The notes under the pieces: generated by a model
What the model saw: only the letters and a program-made list of their open reading frames with translations
Told to the model about the DNA's origin: nothing
The model's database searches: none
Source: Trebouxia sp. TZW2008
Lineage: Eukaryota; Chlorophyta; Trebouxiophyceae; Trebouxiales; Trebouxiaceae
DNA length: 64,000 nt
Reading direction: 5' to 3'
NCBI GenBank assembly: GCA_002118135.1
Contig: BDIU01000252.1
Span: 1-64,000, forward strand
Made by a program: the position numbers and the translations under genes
In this document: positions 10,001 through 21,442 of the stretch, in pieces
How positions within the stretch are numbered: the first letter of the stretch is position 1
How the letters are laid out: each line of letters opens with the position of its first letter

Positions 10001-12777
10001 GCAGTGGACAGAAGCAGCATTACATGCTGCTAGGCAGGTGCCCTGCCTCCAACATCTCAACTGCTTCATGCGTGTTGCGTCAAGCAGAAGCAGATTGCGG
10101 TCTTGTGTGCAACTCAGGTATGTTTTGGTAACATATCGGATTTGAACCCACGACTATGTTACAGTGTCATCATCTGCTTCATGTAAGCGTCAGGTGAAAT
10201 CAAACCCCTGTCCAAGATTGGGACCCTGTGCATACACAGGATTGAGGATCCAGCCTAAGCCAGCTTTCTGTTCCAGGCACTTGCATAATTTTGCATGCTG
10301 TGCAGGTGGCGTGCGTATTCCGCTGGAAGAGCTGCTGCAGCAGCCAAACCAGACGCTGAGCTTTCCTTTGTATGACAACAGCAAGCAGATGGCTGGCAGC
10401 ATTCAGGTCGGTGTCTGTTCCTGTGCAACTCTCGACATGCGCATGGTCATCTTGAATCCACATCTGCCTGACAATACACAGCAACAGTAGATAGTGACTT
10501 TGCAACAGGATGTCGTTAGGCCATAAGCTCTTCCAGCAAGACACGTGTTCTGCCGTTTGGTGTATACATGTCGGCCCCACATACCTAGTACGTGCGCCAC
10601 AAGGAGTCATTCGTTGTGTTGTCACAGTCATGCTTGTTTTGTGTGTGGCTGATTTAAGGACTGGCGTTTGATGTTGCAGGTGAGGTGTGAGTTTGTGGCC
10701 TGTTTGAGGGAGGGCTGGCTACAGTATAGGAAGGAGCCCAAGAGCATGATGAAGGGCTGGAAGGTTGGCTGGTTTGAGCTGTTAGCTGATGGCAAGCTCT
10801 CCTGGTTTCCCTCACCCAGCAAGGTGCCCAGTGAAAGCAGGTATGTTTAACACCATGACATGAGCAAGATTCCAGATGCAAGCAGGTATGAGGCCTGCAA
10901 TGACATACAATTGTTCCAGTGAGAGTACGTGTGAGTAATGTAGCACATAGCAGAGTTCCAGTGAATTCCGGTACGGGTAGTGCAGCTTTGCCATGGCTTT
11001 GGACCCAATCATGTGGAGGCAGTTGATTTCCTACGTATGCATTAGGCAGGGCTGCGCAATCTTATCAGCAAGCATGCAAAAAGTGGTGATGCTGACAATA
11101 ATGCAGTAAACTCTCTTTGTACCAACTGCTTTGGTTCCTAAAACAACTGTCCTTACATCAAATTGTCCTTACTCAGAGGAACTGCTGCAGTCAGAAAGCA
11201 TTGACTGGGCACCAACAGCGTTGTCCTTCCATCAAGATTGTCCTTACGTTGAGTGTCCTTACAAAGAGAGTCTACTGTAACATGAGCAGGTCGATGTCCA
11301 GCTGTAAGCTGTGTGGGTCCCCTTCATGCGCTGTAATGTTGCTTGATTGATTCTTTGACTGATACCTGTGCTCGGGCAAACCCAAAGTTGCTTGGTGGGC
11401 ACTTGGCAAACATTGATGTTGTTTATTGGTGAATATTCGGCCATTCTGCATGTGTGAAATGCAAGACGCAGGCAATATTGAAATTTTAAGCATGCACATG
11501 GCCCTCCCAGATTTGAGCACATCAGGCAGACAAATCATTGTGGCATGTTGGAGGAGATGGCTGCAGTCGTCAGGCCCCACTGCAAGAAGGATGTTGTTTG
11601 CGTGTTGCTTGTTCCTGAGACTCAGGGTCACTGAGATAACAATCAGCAGCCCATCAGACTGCCAATCAACACTACGCCACTTGCTCTGTTGACCCTGAAC
11701 AGCTCCTTTGAGAATGTTGATGCTGGGTGCAAGTAGCATCTGCATTATGGGTCTGACACAACATCAAGCACTTCTGACTAGCATAGCAAAGCTAATGTAG
11801 CCTGTCATCAATATTGTGAGGGCTTGAATTGCTGAAAGGCGTGGCTGACACCCAAAATCTTGAGGCCTTTTCTGGTCAGGGTTTTGTGGGACTGTCATGT
11901 GTCTACAGCCATAAGGACCCTCTTCCAGGGCATGTCGCTATTTGTCATGTGCCCAAAGCTGTCCAAAAGCAAATATGTGATCCCTGGGAAGTTTGTCATG
12001 CTGCATGCACCAGCATACAGACACATTTGCAACATTTGCTGCTTGGGGTGTCCCCTCCGCACAGCAGTGAAGTTTTCAATCTCAAGTCAACTTGCTAATG
12101 CCTTTGCAGAGGGCACACACACTTGAGTTGTATCAAAGCAATTCGATTTGTCTGCATCATCTGCTGCTTTGAGTCTGCACTCACAGCACACATGCACCCT
12201 CTCAACAGTTGGCTAATGCCCTTGCAGACGGCAGATACATTTGAGCTACATTGAAGCAACCGCAATTGTCTGCACTATCTGCTGCGTTCAGTCTGGCCTC
12301 TCAGCACAGGTGGACCTTATGCACCGCAACAATTTGCTAGTGCTAGTTGCAGAGGGCAGACACACCCAAGCTGGATTGAAGCAAATGGGTTGAGTCTGCG
12401 TTCACAGCACAGGTGCACCATCTCAACAGTTGGTTAATGCCCTTGCAGAGGGCAGATACATTTGAGCAGCATTGAAGCGATGGGCCTGGCAACTGCTTAC
12501 AAGCATACTGTGAACGGGCGCAGCCACCTAGAGGTTCACCACAGAGTGGCAGGCAGCAAGTTGCTGCAGATTTTGAGTATTAAGGCCAATCACCCTGATG
12601 ATGCTGCACTGTGGCTCAGAGACATGCAAGCAGGCCAAAAGGTGAATGCAATGCTTGGTGTTTGACAGCCTGATTGTGCGATCTGATGTACATTGTGCAA
12701 GTACGCTGTGCAATGTTGTATCACAGACGGTCATTCCCAGTGATGAGGATGCCAGCATGTATCGCCTTTTTGCCTAA
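7083..12777 (+). CDS. C2 and PH domain protein (5' part unresolved)
   Basis: Likely a phospholipid-binding membrane adaptor. Secure exons with matching phases are 10306-10406, 10680-10840, 12449-12641 and 12727-12777 (stop TAA). They encode the end of a C2 domain (GVRIPLEELLQQPNQ, then GSIQVRCEFV). A PH domain follows directly: EGWLQYRKE, GWKVGWFELLADGKLSWF, then GQIHLSSIEAMGLATAYKHT, and the closing helix HPDDAALWLRDMQAG with its conserved Trp. The protein ends with Ser-Met-Tyr-Arg-Leu-Phe-Ala. Exon 7083-7259 (Ser/Leu-rich, LPLRQIALQAPPDVMTPFTQ) is open in phase and probably belongs here. Exons between 7260 and 10305 remain unresolved among arrays of exon-like copies. Specificity for particular lipids cannot be read from the sequence. 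Confidence 0.78.
7476..7650. mobile_element. MITE with CAGTAAACTCTCTTTGTA terminal inverted repeats
   Basis: The left end CAGTAAACTCTCTTTGTA is matched by the right end read in reverse complement (CAGTAAATTCTCTTTGGGTA). The element is 175 bp and noncoding, flanked by AT and TA. Ends beginning CAGT resemble Tc1/mariner/pogo-type termini, so a TA-targeting superfamily is plausible. No transposase is present in the window. Confidence 0.75.
7955..8330 (+). repeat. Three copies of an exon-like segment (NTQEVNLAAAY type)
   Basis: Copies start at about 7957, 8065 and 8246. Each has a TGCAG acceptor-like edge followed by about 40 bp reading NTQEVNLAAAY or a variant, then a GTGGGG or GGTGGGG edge. 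They lie within the C2-PH gene. One may be a real short exon and the others decayed duplicates; sequence alone does not decide which. Confidence 0.6.
8300..8800 (+). repeat. Copies of a second exon-like segment (EAATPALHQE type)
   Basis: Segments near 8306, 8472, 8585 and 8728 share CCCTTCCAGC, then GCAGCCACACCAGCACTGCA and GGAGC. In one frame they read EAATPALHQE. They are interleaved with degenerate MITE fragments (about 8390-8420 and 8640-8700). At most one is expected to be a true exon of the C2-PH gene. Confidence 0.55.
8925..9780 (+). repeat. Six tandem copies of an exon plus intron block, last copy open
   Basis: Blocks beginning with GCAGGTGGGCGC or a variant start near 8929, 9047, 9134, 9313, 9488 and 9675; the last three spacings are about 175-187 bp. 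Only the last copy continues as a long open, charged segment (ENEGGGRRSKHELEARHRQR) ending at a GTAAGC donor near 9786. This follows the rule that acceptor-side copies lie upstream of the functional exon. The open copy is probably a real exon of the C2-PH gene, but its joins are unproved. Confidence 0.65.
11104..11277. mobile_element. Second MITE of the same family
   Basis: At 174 bp it is almost the same length as the copy at 7476. The left end is CAGTAAACTCTCTTTGTA. The right end in reverse complement is CAGTAGACTCTCTTTGTAAG. The interior keeps repeated GTCCTTAC motifs. It lies in the C2-PH gene intron between the exons ending at 10840 and starting at 12449. Confidence 0.8.
12080..12448 (+). 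repeat. Upstream copies of the PH-domain exon acceptor
   Basis: Blocks containing GCCCTTGCAGAGGGCAGATA or a variant occur near 12100, 12222 and 12350, ahead of the true acceptor at 12447-12448. Each copy carries the polypyrimidine-poor acceptor plus the first 25 or so exon bases and then diverges. Confidence 0.75.
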
Positions 12778-13466
12778 GGTGCTGTACAACTCAAGCACAG
12801 TATTGCCATGTCAGGCTGTGATGAAGCATTATCGAAAATACTCTTTCTGCTGAAAGGATTGCCTGAAGGCCATTTTCCTGCTGCAATGTGTGTCTGGTTG
12901 CTCATCTGTCGTCATCTCCAACCATAGCACAGTGCTGTGCACAACATGTGCGTGTGTGTGTTATATGACTTGCTTGCAATTTTGCAGATTCTGAGGGCCA
13001 AAGCAGAGGCAGGGTAGTTGCGCAGTTGCGGGCTGAACAGCAGCTGTGGGAAGCAGATTTATAATGCGCCATGACATCCTGCTGTACTCAAACAAAGCGT
13101 AAAGTGTGGACAGCTGGCTTGCTGGCTTGAAGCTCTTTGTGTAGACATACTGTTGAACCCTAGGGCTGGGGCTGGCTGTACATTGCTGATGCTGATCCTT
13201 TTTGTGGTTCTGACTTTGATAAATTTTGCGTTCAAAAGAAGTGTTGCCTGGACTGACTACAACTGTAAATTGTTAGAGATCAGCGTTGCTGCACAATAGT
13301 CTCATAGTCAAGTATAAGCAGGTCAGGTTGCTGTAACATCGCAGACATGATTGGAAGCGTAGCAAAGCAGGCAAGAATCAAACAGAGCTATCTAGTTGCA
13401 ATACAGTGACTTTTCTCCAGCGACATATTCACATGCGCATTCCTCAGACGTGTGTCCATTCTCCCC
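12778..13466. other. Intergenic spacer
   Basis: This is the 3' flank of the C2-PH gene. I see no exon, RNA gene or obvious repeat. The stretch is CG-poor and TG/CA-rich like the introns. Confidence 0.5.
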
Positions 13467-13791
13467 TCAACACGTGCAACTCCCACCATTCATGTATGCT
13501 GCAAAACACCAGCCCGGTTGTGGTTTGAGCTGACTGCGGTTGTGCCTTTGACAAGCTCTGTGCAAATTTGCAACAGCTTGGAAGTGACCACCGTCACAAA
13601 TTCTCACCTGAAGTTAAATTCATGATCAACAGAGCGCAGACCACAACTGCTGCATACGCGTCCCCTCCTAAGATCTCTAGTACTGGCTGTGCTTGTGAGG
13701 AGCTTGTGTTGCTGTTCTGCTGCTTGTTTGCTGCACCAGCATTACCATTGCCGTTTCCCAGTGGACCAGGCGGAGGCTGAGGGCTTGCCAT
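13467..13791 (-). CDS. Possible 71-aa protein, two exons
   Basis: Not recognised. Exon 1 (13608-13791) begins at an ATG and encodes a Pro/Gly/Asn/Ser/Gln-rich N-terminus (MASPQPPPGPLGNGNGNAG). A hydrophobic segment follows (GGDAYAAVVVCALLIMNLTS) that could span a membrane. A GTGAGA donor in phase 1 joins an acceptor (TTTTGCAG) to exon 2 (13467-13498), which adds about ten codons and a stop. The start faces a CG-rich stretch on its upstream side (about 13940-14350), as for other genes here. The simple composition and lack of a known family keep confidence low. Confidence 0.35.
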
Positions 13792-15072
13792 ACCAGATCT
13801 CCTGTAGCAAATACCAGCCTGTAGATATTGTCTCTAGTCTGACCGAGTACTGTGGGATTGCTCACGGCCTGGAGCGATTTGAAAGGCAAATGCCTTTTGG
13901 TAGACACCACGTTGTGCAAGAGGGAAACACAAACTGAAGTAGCGTCAGCCAAGGACTGCAGAACCTTTACCTGTTGACCACCTTATGCTCGTCTGCACAC
14001 TATGACTTGCTGTGCTTCCCAGACCGCAAAAGCAACGGCTTGCGTCTGGACCAGTAGTATCCGCAGATAGCGTGATCAAATACAGACGCGATGCACAGGA
14101 GATGCGCTCTTTGCAAGAGGGAATGCAGAATTGGTCATGAAGTTCCACGAAATACAAAGCGGCAGAGCCACGATGAGCGCTACCGAGCCTGCGCTCGTGG
14201 CCTTGATCAGTCGCGTCACGCAAAAGCCTAATTGTGTTCATTCAGAAGCATGAGCATCACCATGACCGTGACCAGTCACCTTGTGCCACAGCAGACAGTG
14301 ATCTCCCCAGCCTTTCCAGCGATTCGGCCAAGGCATCATCAGCGCAGAGCAGCTCTGTCCTCATGCAAGTGCGCATCTATCGGCTTTGCCAGTGTCGGCT
14401 ATAGCTTCATTTACAGAAGTGCTGGACAGCTCACTGTCAAGCAAATGCAGGTCAGGTGGCAAGTGGCTAGAAACAGCGTTGCAAAGCAGTCCTGGCAGAC
14501 CATTGGCAGTGCAGATAGCTTCCGCTTCTAGCTCAGCAGGACCAGCAACCGAGCTATCGACCCAGTCAGGCAACGTGCAGGGCGCCATGCTGGACCCCTC
14601 TGTGGCAAATAAAAATTGGGCAAGTCAGCTGATCAAGATCTGACGCGACACACTTGCATCGCTGATTCCAGGCTTGTCGGTGATTCATTGTACAAATTGC
14701 AATGTATTCTGAAGGCAGCACCTCATGATGTCCTTGACGCTGGTGCGACAGACACAGCATGCTTAAGGATAACATCCATCATTGCATTACAGCATCCAGC
14801 ATGCATGCTTATTGCGCGCTTTTTTTGCGCAAGTGGATGATTTGGGGGTGTTTCACTATGTCATGGACTTATAGCCATTGCCACTGCGTGGCACATACGA
14901 TCAGCTTTGTTGGCTGGCTAAAGCATGTAGAATTGCTCTCTCTCTCTCTTGTATGGCGGACGTCTTCTCATGTTAGGTAGACCTATTCTGACAACATGCA
15001 TGGTCATGCTTGAACAAGATTGGAGTCAATCAAGTCATTTGATAACAGCATAAGCTTGGTTTGTCGCTGCAG
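13792..15072. other. CG-rich divergent promoter region and possible 5' exons of the TMEM205-like gene
   Basis: About 13940-14350 is CG-rich and lies between a leftward candidate start (13791) and the rightward TMEM205-like gene. Two open plus-strand stretches follow. From about 14250, one frame is rich in Ser, Pro, Arg and His (SHLVPQQTVISPAFPAIRPR) and looks like a plastid or mitochondrial targeting sequence. From about 14415 to 14640 another frame reads EVLDSSLSSKCRSGGKWLET onward. Either may be the missing N-terminus; I could not find a phase-consistent join to 15073. Confidence 0.35.
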
Positions 15073-16621
15073 GTGAGATTGCTGGCTGCAAGTGCAGCTG
15101 TATTAGCTGCTGCACGTTTCTCACCCTCATTCCTCTCCAGCAAAGCCCTTGGATTTGTACATTTACTGGCATTTGGGACTTACTTGGGCACCAACATCTG
15201 GACAACCTTCATAGCTGGCTTGACCATGTTCAAGAACTTGCCTAGACAGGTGCACACATGCTTACATGCATGCGTGTGTCATATGCACACTGGATGTGCA
15301 ACTGCAGATGCAGACTTGACTAATGCTGACTGGGCAATGGTCACCTTTCCATTAACTGTAGATGCAGACTTGACTAGTGCTACCTGGGCAATGGTTACCT
15401 TTCCGTCAGCTGTAGATGCAGACTCGACTAATGCTTACTCCGCAACACTGTTGCATTTGGACCTCAGACTGTTTTCACTGCTGTGCTTCATCAAACTTGC
15501 TGCAAAGGCTAAATCTGGACTGAACACTGCATTTGACTTCAGCATGTTTGAGTCAAGATCTCACCAAGCAGCAAGTTTGATGCATAGCGCCAAAGAAACC
15601 TGGGCTACACAAGAAGTGGCAGTCATGCCTGAAACATGCTGCTTGCGATGTTGAGTCATATCATCGCATGTCATCATTCCTCATTGTGCCATGATCTATG
15701 GGTGGCTGAAGCATAGTGTCTGAAAGCTGTCTGTGGTGATCTGCACATATTTGACAAACTAAATCTCCAAGCTGTCCCCACTGTACTTTGCTCTTGTGAT
15801 GATGTTGTATCAGGTCATCACATGTCACATGTTGAATGTACTGTCAACTGACTAGCCAAAATACCGTTGTGCAAGTCTTTACTGCTCTGCAGACGTTCGG
15901 CAAACTGCAGTCCAAGCTTTTCCCACCGTACTTTGCCTTGCTGAGCGCTGCCAATGCAATCTGCCTAAGCACCATTGCATTTGCGCCTGGATCTTCTTTA
16001 CCGAAGGGACAAGCCATCGCGCTGGGTGAGCCATGCCTTAACCCACACAAGATACTGCATTTGTCACCCAAAGCAAGTTGAGTTGCAAGTGTCCTGCGTT
16101 ACATGTGTAGAGCATCACGCATGTACTGCATTACATTTTGCTGCATGACATTTACAAGGATTTACAACTATTTGGGGATTGTGGGCCATTGCAAAATGTC
16201 ACATCTCAAAATAGCAGGGTTTTCAGCTTTGCCATTGCAAAATATCACATTCTCAAAATAGCAGGGTTTTCAGCTTTGTTCAGAGGCATGCATCAAAACT
16301 GCAATGGCTGCATTGGCTGCAAAAACAAGCACACTCTGGACAGGCAGTCAAGGAATGACATGCTGTTCATGTGCAGGCCTAGCATTGGCCACAAGCGTTC
16401 TGAATTGGTTATGGGTTGAGCCCGTCAACACTAAGCTCATTCTGGAAAGATATTCCTTAGAAAATCAGAAAGGCGCTCGAGATGAGGCCAAAATTAAACA
16501 AATGAAAAAGGATTTTGGCAAATGGCATGGGGCTTCATCTGTGCTGAATTTGGCTGGACTTTGCGGGGTGTTAGCACATGGATGGTGGCTTGGCAGTCGT
16601 TTGTCTCTGGCAGCAGTATAA
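15073..16621 (+). CDS. TMEM205-like (DUF4149) membrane protein, N-terminus unresolved
   Basis: Multi-pass membrane protein of the TMEM205/DUF4149 family; its molecular role is poorly defined. Exons 15073-15249, 15893-16025 and 16377-16621 join in phase to give 184 residues and a TAA stop. The family signature is clear: GFVHLLAFGTYLGTNIWTTF, FKNLPRQTFGKLQSKLFPPY, then EPVNTKLILERYSLE, a charged linker and WHGASSVLNLAGL before the last helix. Four hydrophobic segments are visible. The first exon opens with V-R-L-L rather than Met, so at least one upstream exon is missing. Intron 1 holds a tandem 54-bp repeat (15308-15450) around GATGCAGACTTGACTAATGC. Confidence 0.85.
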
Positions 16622-17256
16622 ATTATAAAATTTGACAGGCAACTACATGCAAGATGTGTCTGGGTGATTTGTTGCCGAGAGTTCTCTTGTAGTGGCAGCA
16701 TGGTTTGAGCGCAGCCTGCAGCCAATGTACTGACAATTCTTTTAGGAAATTTGATATGTTGTAGTTCACTCAGGCTGAGCCTTGATGCTGTACATGTACT
16801 GCCTGACTCAGGATTTACATTATAGATTTGCAATGCTGCTTGGTTGTTACTGTTTGCTGTGGCTTTTCATCAGAAGATCATTGTGGATTTCTTTGTCTAC
16901 GTGTGCGTTTGTCAGCAGCTAGGCTGCTTAAGCTAAAGCGGCATGCCTACTCATGTCACAGCATTGGAAAGTTTTGTGCTTGCGTAGTGTTATCTTGCCC
17001 TGTGGTGTCACCGACCCATTTTGTAAGATTTCTCGAGCAAGTGCATAACATTTCCCAGAGCAAGTGCAAGTTGATGTGCTATTTGCACAACCCATTGAAT
17101 ACCACACCAGCAGCTGACAACATGCCTTTAGTGTATACTTAGTAACTGTTGGTGATCTGGAAGCAGACTCCCAAAACTGCACTGACGAACAAGCTTGTGT
17201 TGCAGCTGTTGATGATGCACTTAGTGTTTGTCAGCCTACACTTTCTGTTACCAGGG
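16622..17256. other. Convergent intergenic spacer
   Basis: The 3' ends of the TMEM205-like gene (+) and the MetX-like gene (-) face each other across about 630 bp. I see no gene or repeat here. Confidence 0.5.
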
Positions 17257-20200
17257 TCATGCACTTACTGACAAGTTCGAAAAATTAGTTTTATCCTGGT
17301 CATTGTGAGCAGCATCAACAGGTGAAGCCAAAAACTCTTTCACTGCATTGTCAATGAATTCAGCATCCTCAGGATTAGCACCACCCCCGGCAAAGTGCCC
17401 CCAGACCCCAGGAATGATTTTCAGCTGGGCATTTGGGATGTGCTTCACTTCATACTCTTCATCAGCTACTGGGAAGTACAGATCTCTCTCAGCTGGCATT
17501 ACCAATGTCTTAGCTTTAATGCTTGCAAGAGCCTTCTCGTGATTTCCATTGAAGCCAGGGGTCATTCCAACATTGCCATTCTGCAGCAGAAGAAATCATG
17601 TACACTGCATTTTTACTTGACTTTAATGCTTGCTAGAGCCTTGTCATGCCCTCGATTGAAGCTAAGGTCATTCCAAGATTGCCATTCTGCAGTAGACAAG
17701 TCAACTCAATGTTGTCTGCACTGCCTGTGTGTTTGTATGACAGTCCAACATTGCCATTCTGCAGCAGACAAGATCGTGTACACTGCATGTATACTTGACT
17801 TTAACGCTTGCTAGAGCCTTGTCATGATCTCTATTGAAGCCCGGGGTCAGTCCAACATTGCCGTGTGCAGCAGACAGTCTTGAGTGAAGGTGACATGGAC
17901 TATATTTTTTCAAAATGCAGTCAATCACAGCAGACAGTTGGATGGCATTGCAGGTGGAGCACTGCATGACGTTGCTGCAGAACTGAAAAATTGCAAAAGG
18001 ATATCAAATGCAGTGCTGATACAAGAAAAGTCACGCAGTCTCCACTTTGGCTGCCAAAAAGCTGCTGCCGGCATGTGACAGTCTTGTGATGTCACAGGGA
18101 TGCTGGCCAAAATTACACCTCATGTGCTGCATTTTCATCAATGTCCACTTGCATGACTGCCGTTTCCCTACTTTTCATTGCAACAACAGAAAATCACGCC
18201 TCATGTACTACACAGCCATCTACATGCATTTGCATCAATGTTCACCTGCATAACTGCTGCCCTCCTGCTTTCCATTGCACAACAGTGCAACAACAGAAAC
18301 GCTTTTGGGCAGAGTAGGAGAGTTGCTCAAATTATGTCAACTGTTGTCACAGTATGTATGAAGTACAAATGACAAAGCAGCAAGTGTGCATATGACACAA
18401 CTGTCAAGTCAATACTGTTGCACAGGCAGTGCAGCTATTGTACAACATGCAATTAACTTGCTCAAATTATGTCATCTCTTGTCATAGTATGTATGCATGT
18501 CATCGCACCTGCCAAGTCCACAACATTGCCAGGAGATTATTTGGATCCTTTGGTAGGAACAGGCCCTCCCAGAAGTTCACAAGCACGTCTTCCAGACTTG
18601 TAAAACCTAACTTGCGCCATTCCTGCAAGCAGCGCAGCATGTAACTCTGATTGATTTCCTGAGAGAGAGACTGCTTATGCATTCTGGATCCCACATTAAA
18701 ACCTGCATTTTAGTTCCTGACAGACCAAGACCCTATGCCTTGAGTCAATGATATACAGCAAATAGCAGAGATAATTGCTCCGCGTAATGACAGCACCATT
18801 GACTAAGCACAATGTTGTTATGTTGCTTCGCCTTGACCTATTTTTTTCCTCTTTAAAAATGCAGCCATAGCGTACCTGTCGCCAGTAGAAGGGTTGAGAA
18901 AAGCCCCAGCCAGCATACACTCTGGCAAATGCCGTGATCCCCATGACAGGGGGCTTTTGAGGGTCATACCAGCCCCCTTTGAACTCAACATCTGCTTGCA
19001 TTGCTGCTTTCAGTCCTTCCAGAAACACCTGCACTGCTCAGAATCTGCTTCAGAACATTCACAGGCCTGATTGCAGGTGTTCTTTCAAAAACATGAGCAG
19101 CTTATCATCTGGCAGCTGTGTGTGGGTTTGGTAGCAATACGCGCCCAGCTAGTAAATGATGACAGTTGCATGCTGACTCAGCTTGAGGCAAAATGACACC
19201 ATATTTGAACTTGCATGAACAGCAGACATGGGTAAAATTTGAAACCCTAGCTGTGAATTGCGTTTGAATCTCCTGCAACTAACAACCTGAGACACACCTT
19301 AATGTGGTGATGCAAGAAATATCAAAGAAAGTGACGCTTTTGGCAACAATAAATGAAGCGCACCTTGTTGTGATCACTAGTCCGGGCAGATCCACAGAAA
19401 GGCAGTAGCCGCTCCATCATGTTTGGGTAGCTGCAAGCGTTCAAAACAAATGTTGCACTTGCAGCATGCTCAAGAGCGTGAAAGTCAATGAAACCGTCGA
19501 TCAACTTTTGCGTTGCAATTGAAGCAAACTCAAGAGCTTGAATCAAGCAATGCCGTGCAAACCCCACATGCAAGAAAAGCACTCTGTTCTCCATCCCAGC
19601 GCTGTGCTGTGCAACACTGCATTGCATGTCCTCATGTGAGTACAATGTTTTGTGCGGGCAATTCTCAAACGGCTCAACGGCAATTGTCTGTGCTGATGTG
19701 TTCAGCTTGTACATCGATAGCTAGCCAGGCTTGTGAGAAAGTGTTGTCACTCTCAAGTTGCTTGCATGATTCTTGTGACAACACTTTGCTCAGATGGACG
19801 ATACTGAGCACGTTGAGATCCACCTTCAAAAGGCATTGTTTTCACATGAGGGCATGCAATATAGTGTTGCTAAACAGTGCGCAGCGCAGGAGTAGAGCCC
19901 AGAATGCTTGTCTGATACCCAGGGTCTGCATGAAACAGCACATGGTAATAGCAGCGCACTAGTACCTTACACCCCACTGGAAAGTTTGGCCTGCACCCAT
20001 AGACCAGCCAATCACCATCACCAGCTTTTTGATGCCAAACTTCTCTGAGACCAATCTGTACTGAGCCTTGACATTATCCTGAACCCTAATCTGCACGCCA
20101 TTCAGAGTGTACAGTAAGTTCTTTGACAAGGATGCTTGACATCAGGACATTCTCATTGTAAGGACAAGGCAAGTGCTAAGCAATCATGTAGATTGGATGC

Positions 20201-21000
20201 AACAGGGTCTCTGAGTGATGACAATCATGTTGGTTTTTAAGGCAGTTGCTCTAAAGAAAACATATTGTATGCAAGCTTTTGAACACCATATCTGTGCAGC
20301 CAGACCATATTGTGTTTGGGATCTCTGCCACTCTGCAGCAAGCATGTGCGCTGCAACAAAATTGTGGATACATGCAACAGCTGTGCATTACTCTATACTT
20401 CTGTCTCAAGTATGAGTTCATCATGCATGCATGAAATGGTGGTGTAGTATGCATAGTTAGCGCTCATAGCCAATTCAGGTGTCATAAGTACCTCTGGAAA
20501 TCTTGCTGCGTTGGATGGAGGAGGTGTGTTGCTAGGGGATGATGAAAGGCCATTGCCAAACATGTTTGGCACAATAATGAAATATTTGTTAGGGTCTAAG
20601 GCCATTTCAGGCCCTATAAGCCAATCATTGTCCCAGTGCTTGCCAGAATACCAAGTGGGATACAAGATGGCATTGCTCTTGTCTGGATTTAGCTTGCCCC
20701 AGACTCTGCAATTGCGTTGGCACAGCGTCAGCTTGCGGAAAAGTCGCAGATGCTGCTATGTGATGGGCTCGGATGCATCATATGGCAAGCGACTGAATCC
20801 GACATGCACGGGTGTGACGGACTTGTAGGCTAGCTTGGCGTTGCGCAGAAACTGTCCACTGCGCAAGAGGAAGTTGCCTAGATCATAGACTTCGTGAGCC
20901 TCTCGCTCGCCTGCAGCAGCGCAGGTTGAGGTTGCGATCCTACATCCGATTCGCGCCTTCAACACCGCTGCGCACCTTGCGACATATCGCGAGGATCCAT
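17257..21000 (-). CDS. MetX-like alpha/beta hydrolase (homoserine O-acetyltransferase family)
   Basis: Alpha/beta-hydrolase of the MetX superfamily. The homoserine O-acetyltransferase activity of bacterial and fungal members should not be assumed. Eight exons join in phase: 20976-21000, 20823-20910, 20492-20705, 19966-20090, 19364-19430, 18876-19028, 18509-18658 and 17257-17580, giving 381 aa. Landmarks in order: short start MDPRDMSQ; KLNPDKSNAILYPTWYSG; NMFGNGLSSSPSN; nucleophile elbow GWSMG (catalytic Ser); ERLLPFCGSARTSDHNK; FYWRQ joined to EINQSYM; PAERDLYFP (catalytic Asp); WGHFAGGG (catalytic His). The triad appears complete. The first exon is only 25 bp. No targeting peptide is evident. 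It is divergent from the sugar symporter across a 442-bp CG-rich spacer. Acceptor-side copies of the last exon lie at about 17640-17880. Confidence 0.9.
17581..17885 (-). repeat. Three intronic copies of the last MetX-like exon's start
   Basis: Segments near 17640, 17735 and 17835 repeat the first 50-70 bases of the exon that begins at 17580, including the CTGCAG acceptor and the ...TPGFN... coding portion. They decay with stops and indels. All lie upstream (higher coordinates) of the functional exon. Confidence 0.85.
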
Positions 21001-21442
21001 GATCAGAGATCAAAGACTGATCGTCGTGCAGATACCAAGCTCGGCTGCAGGTCGTGCTGCTGACGTTACCTTGGATTGACACGGCAGCGCAGCGAAGCGG
21101 TCGATGCTAGTAACACGAAGGCGATGACTTTCCGGCAGTCAATTTGTAGCGTTGTGTGGCGACGTGCAGATCAAACCTCTGCAAAATTCTGACTTCTGCA
21201 CCCCTCACGCAAGTATTATGGCAGGCCGGTTGTGAACGCTTACGCATTTGACGCATGCAAAGCATGCGTTATGGAGGCGAGCGTTTTTGTTGTCACGCTC
21301 TGAAATGCTTGAAACGCTATCCTGCACGCATGCAAAGCTTCGCCGAGCACCGTTGTGTGGCTGCTGCATGAAAATACTCTGACATTCTTCGTTGAAGACA
21401 TGCAAGGCATTGAATGCCTTGACGTAGTCGTCTGAACCTGCC
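21001..21442. promoter_or_regulatory. CG-rich bidirectional promoter region
   Basis: The spacer separates two head-to-head genes whose starts are 442 bp apart. It is visibly rich in CG dinucleotides (for example about ten in 21080-21180) whereas the introns on both sides have very few. No TATA box is convincing. The role is inferred from position and composition. Confidence 0.6.

Noticed and set aside
10130..10160. tRNA T-arm-like sequence on the minus strand (GGGTTCAAATCC)
   Set aside because: A B-box match only; the T stem has a mismatch and no acceptor stem, D arm or anticodon arm can be formed around it.
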